This document shows, in pieces, positions 1 to 14,139 of a DNA stretch of 64,000 nucleotides; positions within the stretch are counted from its first letter, which is position 1; every line of letters starts with the position of its first letter. The translations under genes were made by a program, and so were the position numbers. The stretch comes from Monosiga brevicollis MX1 (Eukaryota; Opisthokonta; Choanoflagellata; Craspedida; Salpingoecidae). Under the pieces are notes generated by a model that ran no database searches, was not told where the DNA came from, and worked only from the letters and a program-made list of their open reading frames with translations. The stretch lies in contig NW_001865041.1 in NCBI RefSeq assembly GCF_000002865.3, positions 330,421-394,420 on the forward strand, given 5' to 3'.

Positions 1-53
1 CAAAACTCTCAAAAGGCATGGTCAAATGCAGCATGGGCGTGGGGTGCTTTTAC

Positions 54-3000
54 CAGATGCGAGGCAATCGCGCCAAGGTCGCTCTTGATCAGACGGGTGT
101 TGATGACAGCGATGATGACAACTGCGGATGCCGGGGCCAACGAATTCAACAGTTGGCTCTGAGTCGTTTTACGATCGAGACCTGCATCGGTTCGAAAGTC
201 AGCTGAAGTGTTCTCTGTGTACAGGTCCCAAAAGTCATCAAACTGCACGACGTAGAGGACGGCTAGAATAGAGCAGGCAAAGATGGTATCGATAAGCAGC
301 GCAAACAGTCGTAGACCTCGCCCAGCATTCATAAAGAAAAGCCACAGAAAGGCGTTGATGAGGTAGCCCATTTTGATGAGGGTTACGCGCTCGCCGAGCA
401 GCGCCGACAAAAGCAAGGCGAGAAGCAGGAAATAGTCCCAACCAAGGACGAGCAAGGCTTGCAGGCGCTGAAAGGTACTGGGTACATGTTGATGGTGAGA
501 CACATCGGCAATGCTCTCCTGAGAGATGGTGGAAGTGCTAAGGGCCTGACTGTCTTGCAACTCATGGGCCTCCAGCGAAGTGGTCATGTGCACGCGTTTT
601 AACGAGGTGTAGATGGTGTACTGGACGGCCACCAACAGCAAGATGCCCAGATTCCAGTTGGAGACCTGCCAGAAACTGTCATGCGCATCTTCGCGCAGGC
701 CAATGATATCCAGAATACGCTGGTCTACACCGTTCAAGAAGCTGAAGCCCCACAAATAGAGGAGGAGGATGACGAGAGAAGCATACAGCTGCAGGACAAC
801 CCAAGCCTTTCTATACTCGACCAACCGCGGGTTCAGGTAGCAAGCAACCAGCTATTAGCGCACCCCAGGCCTGCAATTGGAGGCCAATCTGGGGGGGTTC
901 GATGGCCAAAACGAGCGCAGTCGCTGGCAGGGCTCTTCCTTTGTCGCTTGCAGCTTGTGCCTCAGACAGCACATACCGTGAAAGGCGCGGTGATATGAAA
1001 AATGTCATGGCAAAGACAAGGTAGATGGCATTGAGAACATTGACGTCGTGAAGGGCAGCTACATAGACCACCACCAGCACTACAAAGTGCACGTTGCTAC
1101 ACAAGAGCAGCCGCAGCCAGAACGGACAATAAGGACAAGCCAAAAGGTGGGCCAACCGGCTCAAGCTGGTCTTTTCAAGGATGAGTATGCATGCACGCTT
1201 TGACGTGCCTGATGATGACTTGAGCTACTCGCTTCAAAAAGGCCTGCACGCGCTGCAGGGCCCCATCAGTTTGCGTGGTGTTGCTTGTTGACGTCGCGCG
1301 AGAGGACACTCGGGTCGAATGCTCGGTGACCAGTGGTGGCGGTGGTGGCCGGGAAGCGCCGCCATTTGTTGTGCGAACCGACTGTTGGGGGAAGGGCTCA
1401 GTGGCGCGCGAAGCGCGGCGCTGTTGGTTGATGACTGAAGGCCGCGGGGCCACATTGGTGCTGAGCCGACCACGTTCGCGGGCGTTTTCGTAAAAGCCCA
1501 CCACTTTGTGATGAAAGCTGCTTGTTGTCGCTCGAATGAAGAATAAGGAGCCCTACGAAAATGGTTCCAGCGTCAGGAAGGAGGTGGCAATGTCCCAAAA
1601 GATGAGGAGAACTGGGCAAGCTAGGTCGCTCGCACAGGTCTGGCAAGCTGACCCCATGTGCCGAGAACGCCGAGAGTCTGGATATGCGTACTGTCAGAGG
1701 TGCTCCTCATCGTGGGACACGAGTAGATTGATGGCCTCACCTGAAGCGCGAGAAGGATGCAAAGGACGCCGGCCTTGATGGCCAGGTAAGGGAGGGTGAT
1801 CAAATATTCTTGATCACTTTTCAGGTCCAGGTTTCCGAGTTCCTGCGTGTGTCCATGGCCACAAAGCACGGGCGACAGAAGGGATGAGCGTTTGCCAGTT
1901 GAGTTTATATAGGCCAGATAGGCGAAGGTTCCGGGGGCGCGGTGTGGGCTCGAAAACGCACTTCTTCGCGCAAGGGGCTGTTGGGAATATTCCAGATAAA
2001 CTCAAAGATAATAAAAGCAAGCGCAGGCACCCAGACCAAGGGCCAGAACCACACAAACTGGCGAACGGGCAGAAGGAGCACGATGACGACCACGACGAGG
2101 AGGTAAAAACCAAAAATGCTGGGAAAGGCGTAAACCCAGATCAAGAGTCCCGCAATGGCCGCCGTCATGAGAATTGATGAGATAAGGAGGTCATGCGTGC
2201 TGGCTTGAATGTTGGCCAAAGATTTGAGAGGACCACCAGGACAATTCTGAGCAAAGTGACTGTGAAGCACTGCCTAAGAAGCGGGGAAGGGGATCGTATG
2301 GCGGAGTTTCAGGTATGGAGGGTGGATCAGTGTTTGAAAGCGTTGGAACATGGCGCCGGGGTGGGACCAAGAAGTGAGATTGAGCGCACCAAGACAAAAG
2401 GCGTGACCAAGACCATGCCAATGTGCATCCAAATGAAATAGGGCAGGCCATTGATCGGGGCGGCTAGTTCTAGGTCATAGGCTTCCGTTTTGGTGAGCAC
2501 GATGCGCGGCGTGCCGAGATATGTACGCACTTCAATGCTCGTCCCGGCCTGAACGGCATCATACTACATTCAGGCAGACGGGCAAGGTCAATGTATTTGA
2601 ATGAGGTTTCATGCGAGGCCAGATCCAATCGCTGCCACGGCTCGGCGTCAAAGACGATAGAACAACATCAAAGGAAAAAAAAAAAAAAGAAGAAAAAAAA
2701 GTTGGAAAGGTGCTGTGGTTGGGAGGCCATTGGCCAATGCAATGCTACCGGTCGGCTCGGTGGCATTGAGCGTACCTGCACAATGTGTTCCAGAAGTGCG
2801 TAAAGGACCGTAAAGATCCAGAGGGTGGTGAGGAGCCGACGTGCTGCGCGCACTAGGGCGGCGTTTTGGGACTGGGCGCGCATCAGGCGAGAGAGGACAG
2901 TGCCGTGGCGATAGATGAAGTAGGCCAGGGTTATCCACATCAGAGCAGCAGCACCCAGGTATACGCCCGTCATGATGCCGGGGAGGAAGGCGGCATGCAG

Positions 3001-3729
3001 CAGCAGCAGGCAAGTGAGAAAGTAGACGTGTCGGCTACGGTAGGCCGGTGGTGGCGTGGGAGGATGCGTAGCTTCATGCCGCCGAGCGGCGGCAGCAGCT
3101 ACATCTGGCGGAAGGGAGACGGTACGTGAGGCATGATCGTTGGCAATGTTTGAGTCGACATCAGCTGCGCCAAGTGCGCCCGGGGCTGATTTAGGTGGCT
3201 GTGCTTCGTCTGGCGCAAGTAGATGGTCCGGATCCCATTCGAGTTCGGTGTCAGCGAAAATGCCGCCGCGATGGGCATTGGAACCAAGTCTGCCATTAGG
3301 GTGGATGCGAGCATCATGGGTGCGGGGAGTGGGACTGGTGATGACGCGGCTCTGTTTGCGCCGGGCCGAGAGCATGAGGGCAGCCAGGACGAGGACGGCG
3401 ACATCTGGCACGATGAGCCGCAGAACAGTATACCACTTGGCGTCCTTGAAGACGTAGAGACCCAGCTGGCGCAAGAGGACCATGGCATTGGCATCAAAGT
3501 AGTTGTTATAGTCTAGGCTGGCCAAGGTGATTTGGAAGATGAGTTGGGCCAGGAGGGCTGTGGCGGCCACTCCCAGAGCCGCATAGCAGACGAGGGGCCC
3601 AGTAAAAGGGGCACGCCATCCCGAGCAGAAGGCAATGACCAAGTAGAGAGAGGACGGCAGCGTATAGCGCAGGACGGCAGAGGCCAAAAGGGCCACGCCA
3701 AGGACCACGGTCCATCGATCCGGGGTCAT
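54..3729 (-). CDS. PIEZO: PIEZO mechanosensitive channel, N-terminal part (3' end beyond left edge)
   Basis: This is the N-terminal membrane blade of a PIEZO-type mechanically gated cation channel. Exons I can place on the minus strand are 3729-2776, 2548-2390, 2246-1962, 1842-1741, 1552-about 1205, 1170-973 and 815-54. All joins are GT-AG and mostly phase 0. The start is the ATG of MTPDRWTVVLGVALLASAV. About ten hydrophobic segments occur. Family hallmarks are RLIVPDVAVLVLA after a short polar helix (residues about 100-120), YLVIAFCSGW, and the segment around LNAIYLVFAMTFFISPRLSR, which fits the PIEZO pattern of a membrane helix followed by a PR-rich turn. A donor at position 54 shows the gene continues off the left edge, so the pore is not visible. 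An arginine/serine/proline-rich loop (1205-1500) is less conserved. It is head to head with the GCC1-type gene. The family call is firm; the exon 5/6 edges are less so. Confidence 0.85.
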
Positions 3730-4475
<746 letters not shown>

Positions 4476-7400
4476 ATGTCACGCATGTTTGATCTTCGCC
4501 TGGGCCGGGCCGCTCAGCCCGAGCCCGAGCCCGAGCCGGCCACGGTAGGTGCGGCGTTCTGGCTCGTCTCTGCGTCGTGGAGAGCGGAATCACCAGGCTG
4601 ATCACAATGTCATTTGGGCTGCAGGAGCGCGGCCTATCCAAAGCAGAGCTACTCCAGCAGATCGACCAGCTCAAGGAGCGTAACGAGCGCTATGAGCTGC
4701 GCTTTCGAGGTTTGTAACATCTCAACTCTGCAACAGCGTCCGCGTAGCCCCATGCGAGACGGCTCGCCATACGTCTGCGCTGCACCTTGACAAACTCGCA
4801 CACATCTGCTCATGCGGATGCTCTTCTGTGTGGGACAGACGTGGTGCAAGCCTACAAGAGCATCCTCAAGGAAAAACAAGCTCTGGAGGGGACGGTTGGT
4901 GCTCCGTTCGTGCTCTCGCCTGATCAGATCGTAGAAGACCGCCTTTCATATCACTTATCGGGCATAGGTCACGGCTTTGACGTCTAATGGTGGGCATGGG
5001 GAAGATGATGATGGTGCTGACGATGCCACTGCCACTGCCACCGCCTCCGTCACTGCGGGCGAGCCCGCTGAAGCAGAATCGTGCGTGTCCACGTTGCTAC
5101 CTGATCTTGCAGGCGCGAGCATTACCAAACACTCTCAGCCACCACTGACTTGTGAGCACGTGAATCTCCTTACTTTGTAATCCTCTTGAATCTTAGTGCC
5201 ACAACTGAGTCCGGGGCCGAGGATGCGTCGGGCCGTGTGTCACAGCTGAAGAAGGCCTTGGCCACCCTTAGCGCCGAGAAAAAAGTCATGACTGAGCGGT
5301 AGGTGCAGGGAATGATCCAGGATCGAGAGTGAACATACAGCTTATGGACAGATCTATGATAACCAGCAGCTCCTTGAGTAGTACGCTCGCGCTCATACCT
5401 CCCACGCTAATTGCATGTTTTTCTATATCTTCGCGGTGGCGATGGGCTAGGTTTCAAGCTGATAAGCGGCAGGCCCTAGAGCAACACCGCCAAGACGTGG
5501 AGCGGCTGCGTCTTGACGTGCGTGCCTCGGTTGTCTCGTCACTGCGCGCTTCTTTTGTGCATATGCCGTGTCAAAATCGGCCAAACGATCTCACGTCACG
5601 CACGGACGCTTTCTCTTCACCCCCTTCTCATCGCATCACAGCTGGATGAGCAAGCCACCAAGCACGCGCAGGAGATGGACGAACGTGATGAAGTGCTTGC
5701 GTCACGTGATCGTCAGGTGAATCAGCACTACCTTTTTTTGCATACCAATCCAAGCCTTTTCTGGGCTGCCTTCCGATGAATTGCGGTGCCTGACCCTGCT
5801 GTCGATGACCCCATCAACCTATGAAAGATTGAAAGCTTGCGCACCCAATTGGACGCCAGAAGTGAGGAGTTGCGCCAGGCCGATACACAGCTACGCTCCA
5901 TCAAGGCGGTGAGTTAGCATCAGTCCCGTCCTTCTGTTGAAGCTAGATCAATCTCTTAGCTGTCTGCGTCCATCGCCCTTGGCACAGACGCATGCCCGTG
6001 AACTCGAGCGCCAGGCAGCAGAGCTGGCTGCGAGCTCAGATCTGGCTCTGCAGTCTGCTGATTTGCAAAAGCAAGTACGCATGGCTCGTGAGCGCGAACT
6101 CGATGCCCTGGCCCGCATTGACGAAGCACGACGTGAGGGCGAGGTATGTGGTCGACGAGGCGCTTCTTTGAATTCGCGACAGAGGCCTCGATTCTCGCCT
6201 GATACCGGATCGCGTCCTGCCGCCAGGTGGCCATCGCGCGGCGTGAGGCTGAGAAGCAAGCCTTGCAGGCGGAAATCGACCGCCTCAACGCGCGTAAAGA
6301 AAGCGAAATCCTTTTGCGTTACAAAAAGGTGGGTGCAATCTTGCGTCTGAAACCGCCCGCCCGTTGCCGCTCATCCTTGTGATTCAACTTTGTGTGCGCG
6401 TGTGACTGGCTTTCAGGACCTGCGTGCTGCTCGCCACCAAATCGAGTATTTGCAGGACCAGCTCGAGCAAGCTGCCGCAGACAAAGTACTTGTGCAATTT
6501 TTGCCACCAGGCAAACGCCAGGAAATTACCCCCCTTTTTTTAAAAAAGCAAAACCTCACAATGTCGTCTGGTTTGCTGCGGGCTGCCGCTGTAGGCACGC
6601 ATGCTCGAAGATGCACAGCAGCGTATTCTTGCTATGGAGCAGACTGCTGTGCAAAGCGAGCAGCAGCTTGCTCAAATGCAGACTGAATTTGATCGCGAGC
6701 GAAGCGCCTACGTACGTCTCATCTCGCCCGACCAACAAAGTTCTTTTTTGCGTCCCGTCTGTGGCGTGCCTTGAACGTGATTGTAAAGTGGTTCGGTAGC
6801 ATGACTCCTCACAGCCGACGCCTGCCATTGTGATGGTCACTTTTAGGAGGCCCATTCTGCAGAACACGCCAATCTCATTGGGCGTTATGAAGAGTGGCGA
6901 CAACGTGATGATCGCGTGGCACAGGTACGCGCACCCTGCACACTCTTTATGAATCATGGCGTGCGAATTGGCTTGATGCGTTTGTATGCTCGACCATGCG
7001 CAATCGTACCTGGTGCTCCACCTTTAATCCTCCTTGGCCCACCTACTGCGAAACATAGGAGCTTCGGATGCAGTTGGCTGATATGCAAGAGCGATATGAT
7101 GCCCTAGAGACTCGTCTGACTGTATGTGTGAAGTCCGTCCGCTGGTTAAAGTCGCTTGGTATCGCAACGCAATGTCATTTTGACCATGCTTTGAAATCAC
7201 CTTGCACGCTCGGCTCGCAGGCACTCCACTCCTCAGGTAACGGAGCGAATTCAAAAGTGGTGGCGCAGCTCGAGGCAAAGGTCAGCCCGTGGATTTTGAT
7301 GTGCATTGTTTTGTTTTTTGACGAGGGTCTTTTCACGTCTAGCAGACCACCCAAACTTGAGAATCATTATGAATGAATCTGCCCGGCTGTTTGCGTGCCT

Positions 7401-9117
7401 TAATACCTCATGCAGGTCAAAGAGCTCGAGCAACAGCTCCTTGCCAATCAATCACATCCACATACTGTTCATGAGGCCAAACCGGGAAGTGCCGACCCCG
7501 CTGCTTTGGGCACGCTGGTTCCACCGCCATGGCTGACGCAGCTGTTGAATAACAATCAGGTGACTAGGTTGCTTGCACTCAGCTGAGACCATTGTGTATT
7601 GGGGTTGCATTCGCCTCTTTTGCGTTTGACAACATGGCACCTCCTCAATTGTCTATGTAATCGTGCAGAAGAAGTCATATAGTGCCTTTTCCTCCCCAGA
7701 CCAACTATTTGCGTACCAATGCTACACACGCCTTCAGGTATTTTGCAATCGGGGAAACATCTTTGTGGTCAAGTGTGCACTTCGGCTGACCCAACCCCGT
7801 TGGTTCAAAAACGCTCCTTTCTCAGACATGCGAAGAGGAGCTGCAATCAGCCAAGGAGCAAGCTGCTGCCATGGAGCACCAGAAGCAGCGGTTGTCCGAG
7901 ACGGTCCAAGAGGTTCGCCAGGAACTACGAGAGCAGCTTCAGGGCGCTGATAATGAGTGGCGTGCGACCGTGGACAAACTGCGGACAGAGTACGATTATA
8001 AGGCCGCTGGCATGTCTGATGATCCCCAGCAGACGCATCTCATGTCCTACGATTCATTGCCCACAGACACAAATTGGCTCTCGAAGCGCTTCACCAAGAC
8101 ATGTCGGCATCCCTGCAAGCTCAGCAGGAAACCCGAGAGCGAACAATGGCTCTTTTAAGCGACAAGGTTGGGTGTGTGCGTGCGTGCGTGCGCGTGTTGG
8201 GGAAAAGTATGCCACATGCTTGTGAGCTCATACCCGTGAGCACAAGGATAAACGAGGAAAGAGTGTAGGGCGTGGTCCATTGCCATGCGGGCGCCTCAAC
8301 CGCTCGTGCATTGTCTTAGGACGCTGAAATCGCGCGTTTGCGACGCAAAAGCCAGCACAACTCTGGTGCGTATACTGTGGCTCTTCAATCATTCGCACGC
8401 ATGTTGAGATTAGTCCCCTGCCTGTCTTGGATGATGTTGAGGTTCATGCCATGGTTTAGTTTCAACACCGAGTGATGGCGACAGCGTTCCCCAACTGGCA
8501 ACGGGGGAGCCCCAGCTCCATCTCCTCGCCCAGCAGGACGAGATGCGAGAGCGTCTCTCGTTCTTGCAGGCCCAAGTGGAAGAGTTGGAACAAGCATTAG
8601 TACACAAAGAGGTCGGACTTAGCACAGGACCCTGTCATAATTACTGAGCATCCTTTCTTTGTCAATGTCTCGTTTGTGGCCTCACGCTATCGCACTATAG
8701 GACGAACGCATTAACCTGCTTGAGAAGATGCAATCTGTTCAGGTGAATTCCGTGCGCGCAGCTCATGTTTCCATGCTTTGCGCAACCGTCTCAGTTCTGT
8801 GTCATACTTGCAGGCCGAGGCGGACCGGTTGCAGCGCAACAGTCGCCGCGAGGGGGCCAACCTGGAGTATTTGAAAAACGTAGTTTTGCAGTTTCTTCTC
8901 AACGACGTGGGGCAACTTCAGTGCGTTTTCTTGTTGATGCCATCCAAATCAGTGCTCAAGGCCTTGTCACCACGTCTGTCTCACGTGCGGTGCCATGATT
9001 GCACGCGCTTTCGCTAGGAAGCTACGGGCCATTGCCACTATTTTGCAATTTTCAGACCAGGAAGCCCGCGATTCTCTTGCTGCGTTTCAGAAGATGAAGC
9101 GGTCGTCGTGGTTCTGA
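4476..9117 (+). CDS. GCC1: GCC1/GCC88-type golgin with C-terminal GRIP domain
   Basis: A trans-Golgi tethering golgin: a long coiled coil anchored by a GRIP domain that binds ARL1. Exon 1 (4476-4541) encodes MSRMFDLRLGRAAQPEPEPE. Exon 2 starts at 4625 (ERGLSKAELLQQIDQLKERN). Exon 3 encodes DVVQAYKSILKEKQALEG, which matches the diagnostic N-terminal block of human GCC1 (DVVRAYKSLLKEKEALE). An acidic, Ala/Thr-rich segment follows near 4980-5090. Many small exons then encode heptad-rich coiled coil (for example 5460-5520, 5640-5715, 6000-6145, 6420-6490, 7860-8160). The GRIP domain is split between 8815-8922 (SRREGANLEYLKNVVLQFL) and 9015-9117 (KLRAIATILQFSDQEARDSL), ending in TGA. About 18 very short exons are spread over 4.6 kb, so the middle of the model is approximate. 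It is convergent with the KIF16B-type gene. Confidence 0.85.
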
Positions 9118-9722
9118 TTTGCATTTTGATTCTAAATGGACAGCGGCTATCGCTCTTTTCAGTCTTCAAGCTCATCGTCTCCCCTCCCCTCCAAACGACG
9201 CCACATCAAAGAGAGACACGACGAGAATCCGAGGATAGCTTTCTCATTCTTATTGGTAACATTGCCAGGCGCATCAATTTGTCACGATCCACCTGGCTTG
9301 CCAGTTGATAATCACCGGGAGCCAGCCCAGACATGAAAAGAAGCGGGGCACAGAAAGTATGCAAAGCAAACTGCGCCACAAGCAGAACAACAAGACAGCA
9401 AGATCAAGAGACAACAACAGAAGAGAAAAAGAAAAAATTAAGCAGGAAGAAAACAGACACGTCTGTTCTGGTCATGAGCAAAAAAAAGAAAGAAAGAATC
9501 GTCAATCCTAATCCACGGCAAATGCACCATGGTTGCATTGACGGGTGAAGCTAAAACAACTAAAGCGGATGTGCCACTTGTAGAATAGCAGTGGTAACTG
9601 CCCCAGCCCTTGACATGCAAAGTTGATTGAACATGAGCAGGGGGGGAAGGGCGTGGAAACAAGAGTTACCGCAAGCCTAACAAGAGCGCCATTGACTCGC
9701 ACGACGCTAGCTCGGCACTCGA
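9118..9722. other. Convergent intergenic region, 3' ends of GCC1 and KIF16B-type genes
   Basis: About 600 bases between two stop codons. It is A-rich at 9330-9500 on the plus strand. I see no gene; it is probably 3' UTR and terminator sequence for both genes. Confidence 0.6.
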
Positions 9723-12700
9723 CTAGTTTCGGAAAGAACCATGACGGAAGAATGCAAAATTGCGCTCCAAGATGCTGCGATCCACCTCGAAGAACGGGGA
9801 CCCAGGCAGCTTGTAAGTTTTCTGGATGACCTCATTGAGATATGTCTACGTATGCAATGCAACACACAAAATGTCAAAAAGGCGCGGCCAGGACAGAGTT
9901 GCGGTCCCCACCAAGCTCAGGTAGACAGGCGCAAACAGGACTGGCTAGAAGGCGCACCTCAAGCTCTTGGGCGCGTTGGGCCAGGAAGCGCTCGTCGGTG
10001 GTACCAACTCGGCGGATCTTGCTCATCATAGACTGCGACAAGGGGCATCGGCCACAGATGAGTCCAACTCACAGGGTGGGACGCATGTGCTTTTGAAAAG
10101 CGTGAACACTAACGTGGCCAACATGCTTGGAGGGGAAGGCAATGTACTGCATGATGCCACGCATTTTGGCCTTGAGCATCTTGTGTAGGTCCTCAAAATG
10201 GCTACCATAGATGATCGGGTGAGGGAAGTACAAGCCGAGAAGCCAACATGACCAACAAATAAGCAGAAGAGTACGCAAACGCCATTGCAAGGGGTCGCAG
10301 CGGCACTTACCTAAAGCGGCGCCACACGAACCAACGCTGGCCGAGGAGGCAGACTTCGACCTTGTACACGTAATGCTCCACGCGCAGCTTGTACTAAATA
10401 CAAGTGCACGGCAACGGGTGAGGCATGCAAGCTCAAGTACATAGGGCAGACAAGTCGGCAGCTGCGCATGATTGCGCAAGTTTGTGGCCCTCACCTCGGG
10501 AATACGAATCTCCCAGACGTCGGTAAATTGCATCTGCGAGGAGCCCTTGGCCTGCAGTTGACGCTGCATCTTCATCAGATCCTGTTCCTTCTGTTGAAGC
10601 AGGCGGGAATTCTCCTCCTCACGTCGTCGCAATTCAGCCTCCTCGTGCACTCGCCGCTGCTTGGCGTGCTCCTCTTCGGCCTGTAGGCGACGAACATTCT
10701 CCTCGAAAGCAGCCGCTTCTGCGGCAGCCTTGGTTTCGGCAGCCTCAATTTCGCGACGACGGCGTTCGTGATCCTCCTGCATACGGCGCAGCTGAGCCTC
10801 CGTCTCCTTCTGCTTCTCCTCCAATTTACGGGCTTCTTCGGCAGCACGCTCCTCGGCCTTACGCTCGGCCTCTTCACGGGCCTGTCGCAAGAAAGACTCC
10901 TTGCGTTCACGCTCGCTGACAAGCTGCTCCTCCAACTGTAGCATCTTGTTGCGCTCCTCATCCAACAGGCGCTGCTCCTCGGCGCGGTTAGTCTCGGCTT
11001 TTTCACGCTCAAGCTCCATATTTTTAATCTGGTCGCGAAGAGCGTTCATGCGCTCTTCGCTCTCCTTTTGCCGGACTTCCTCTTCCTGACGACGCAGCTC
11101 CTCAAGCTCTTCAATCTGGCGCTGGCGCTCAACCTCAGCCGCCTCGGCCTCGGCGCGCTCACGCTCAATCATCTCGAGGCGCTCGCGGACTTGCCGAAGC
11201 TCCTCGTCATCCTGTCGCATCTTATCTGACAGGAGCTGACCCAGACTCTTGGCGTCGGCCGGTAAGGTGCCCTTGCCTGAGCGCAGACGCTCCACCTCAA
11301 CAGGGTGGTTGAAACGAAACATGGTGGACTGGCCCAGGGTGACGGTAAAGCCTTGATGCAGCTCTACAACTTCGTCCACCTGCACGCCATTGACGGTCAC
11401 CAGGGCCTTTTGGCCATTGTCATCCTCTCCAATGTGAAGCATGACGTGCTCCTCGCCATCATACTCAACAGCGCAGTGCACAGGCAGAATATCAGCTGCG
11501 GCACCGGGTAAAGGGATGTCCACCTCGTCGCCACCGCTGCCGATTGTGTTGGAGCCTTCATGCAGGTAATACAGCACGATGCCCGTGGAGAGCGGGTCAT
11601 CTAGGTTGAGGCTCACAAAGTGAGGCTGCTTGGACTCGACGCTCACTGCCCGACCGCTCTGATTGAGCGACATGCCACGCGAGTCCAGGATCTGGGTCAT
11701 GCTATCAAACTTGTTCTTCCAATCACCCATCATGACTTGCATCATTTGCTCGCTTTGCTCAATCTTGGCCTTGAGTTCGTTGGCGTCGGCATTCTTGGCC
11801 ACGGACAGTGCGCTGTCAGCCTGGTTCAGCTTTTCCTGAGCCTCGGCCTTCTCCTCGTCGGTGGTAGCAGCTGTCAGGGCGGCTTGAGCATCAGCACGCT
11901 CCTGCTCGAGGCGCTGAATTTCCTCGTCCCCACCGAGCAGGCCCTTGAGGCGGTCGACCTCAGCACGCAGTTCACGGATAAGACGGACGTTTTCATCCTC
12001 GTTAACGGTGGGCTTGTTGATGATGTTCTTTGCTCGGTTGGCTACGAGCAGATTGCAGATCATGTTGATACGGTAAGTGAGAAGGTGCGACATGGAGGCG
12101 AGCAGATTGGTGCACGGGCGACTGACCGTAGTGCAGGGTGCTGAGGGTTTCACCATAATTAACATCGGCTGGGCTGATGGCGGCTACCATGATGGTCTTG
12201 GAGTTACCACCCAAGCTGTCCTTGAGAAGCCAGGTCAGAACGGAATCACGATAGGGGATGAAAGAGCCCTGCTTCTTCTTACTGCTTGCACCGGTGCGCT
12301 CAGCAAGGGCAGAGATGCAGAGACCAAGCGTGGTGAGCGACTTGTTGATGTTACCGCCCTCTTTGAGACGGATGCCCGTGGCCCCGGTGGCACTGGTACG
12401 CTCGGAACCAGCCAAATCGACCAGGTTGATCTTGCTCGTCTTCTCAGAAGGCACACCCGCCACAAAGGAGGCCTAAATCAGTAGAGGATAAGGTTGATGA
12501 GTACAGAGCATCACAATTGGGAGCAAGGGCGGGCAGATGCGAAGAAAGATATCAGGGTCGGAAGAGGATCAAGTTGCAGTTGTCATGGAAAGAAAACCAT
12601 GCGGCAAGACGCAAATTTGCAGCAGCCAGGTGACACGAGGGAGCTCGTGGCGGAACAATGTGCAGATGTGGCGCGCACCTGCTTAAAAATGACGGTGAAG

Positions 12701-14139
12701 ACGGCATGGGAGCGGCTCGAGGTGTCGTTCATGCCAGTTGCCGCGACGGTACGGTTGGAGTTACCCTGCTCCATGAGCGCTGCAATGGCGTCAAAGTCCT
12801 TAACCTCATGGGAAGAGAGGCCATCGACAAAGGGACCCGTCTTGGGATGCTCGCGAACTTTGAGCGATTTCTTTTCGCTAATCTTCGGGTCAACCAGCAA
12901 GTCCTTGACCTTTTCGTTGTAAATCTCAAGGTAGCTCACTTCAACACTGAACTTTGTGTCTGAGTCAGATTGCTGTGTGCACCGATCAAAAAGAGCCTCG
13001 CAAATGCGGGGAATCAGACCAATGTCCTCCTACATGCAAGCGAGGCGCCGGGCATGCACGAATGGCAGCGACGACATTGGCGCGAAGGCAGAGAAAGCCA
13101 CACAGAGCAAAACACAAGGGCGTGCTGTGAGCTAGTCAAGGGGCTGTCTTGTCCATAGTTTTGACGGCAGGATGAGTCTGCAGGTGCACGATATGGACAA
13201 GGTCTATAAGGCTTCTCAAAGGGTGTTTGGACAGGTAGCATCCTACGTACGCCGTAGCCCATCATCGTGTACGATTTGCCAGAACCGGTTTGACCATAGG
13301 CAAAAACACAAGCGTCTGCGGGGCACGGAGATACAGGAGGGAACAGGCAATCAGCGAGAGGAAACAACGACAGAGCATGATATCCAGACTGGATGATGAG
13401 ACCCAAGGCTCTCGACTTTTGGGATGGTACAAGTGTGGAACCTACTGTAACCATCAAAGGCGGCCTGGAGGACGTCGCCACCCAAGTCATCAAAGACCTA
13501 GGTGTATCGGAGGGAGACGCCATTCAGCAAGCGAGTGAAGACATGGCCACGGGTGTGGGGGGGGATATCAGGTGGAAGCGAGGACCCTCGACTCATGGTC
13601 AATGCTTGGGACTGACCTGGTCCTGAGTAGCATAATGGGAGTCGTCGCGGTCGTAGGACCAATACGAATGGTCAAAGGTAAACTTTTTGATGTCTTCTTG
13701 GCCAGTTGCATGCTAAGCAAACATGACGGTGGCCATGAGTCCCACGAGTTGTCATATCCATGCCAAAATGGCGCACTGTTTGCCGCTTAAGCTTGACTGC
13801 AGGATGAACAAACCGGGTTTGAGAGGGTGGTTTGCTGGCCTTTCATGTCCACAATGAGTTTGGCGTTCATTTTATGCTCGCTGCGTCGGATCGCGTTGCG
13901 TGCCATGCGCACCATACATATTCCGCGTGCCAAACAGTGAGGATGGGCCATCGAGGCGAGGGGCATGTGGCCAGGGTGGGTACAGGGAGCAGAGCGAGCG
14001 CAAAGAACAGAGCCAGCTGAGCTGGTCCAGGAATTTGGAAGATTCGGGGCAATCAGCTCGACGGCTGTGATATGAAAACATACCGCGAGTTCATAGGGCG
14101 CACGCGCACAGCGACGCGCACGGCACCAGCAGCAGACAT
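9723..14139 (-). CDS. KIF16B: KIF16B-type kinesin-3 with FHA and C-terminal PX domain
   Basis: A plus-end-directed microtubule motor that in animals carries early endosomes by binding PI3P through its PX domain. The start at 14139 reads [19 protein letters not shown]. Motor exons follow: [20 protein letters not shown] (about 13850), a kinesin-3 block with FDHSYWSYD (about 13660), the P-loop [20 protein letters not shown] (13250-13320), switch I NDTSSRSH and switch [11 protein letters not shown] (12370-12430). The neck is [19 protein letters not shown]. An FHA domain lies at 11620-11290 ([12 protein letters not shown]). A highly charged Glu/Arg coiled coil of about 230 residues runs 11270-10550. 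The PX domain spans four exons: [43 protein letters not shown], and the last exon ending in RHGSFRN and a TAG stop at 9723. All joins keep phase. The order motor-FHA-coil-PX is that of KIF16B. The stalk is shorter than in the human protein. Confidence 0.9.

Noticed and set aside
1553-1646. Extra PIEZO exon encoding VLLIFWDIATSFLTLEPFS
   Set aside because: The frame runs into a TAG immediately before the next exon and the phase does not match the preceding exon. Reading it as intron gives a clean phase-0 join at 1552.
2678-2700. A-run near 2.68 kb as a possible retroposed poly(A) tail
   Set aside because: It falls inside a PIEZO intron with no adjacent cDNA-like sequence or target-site duplication visible.
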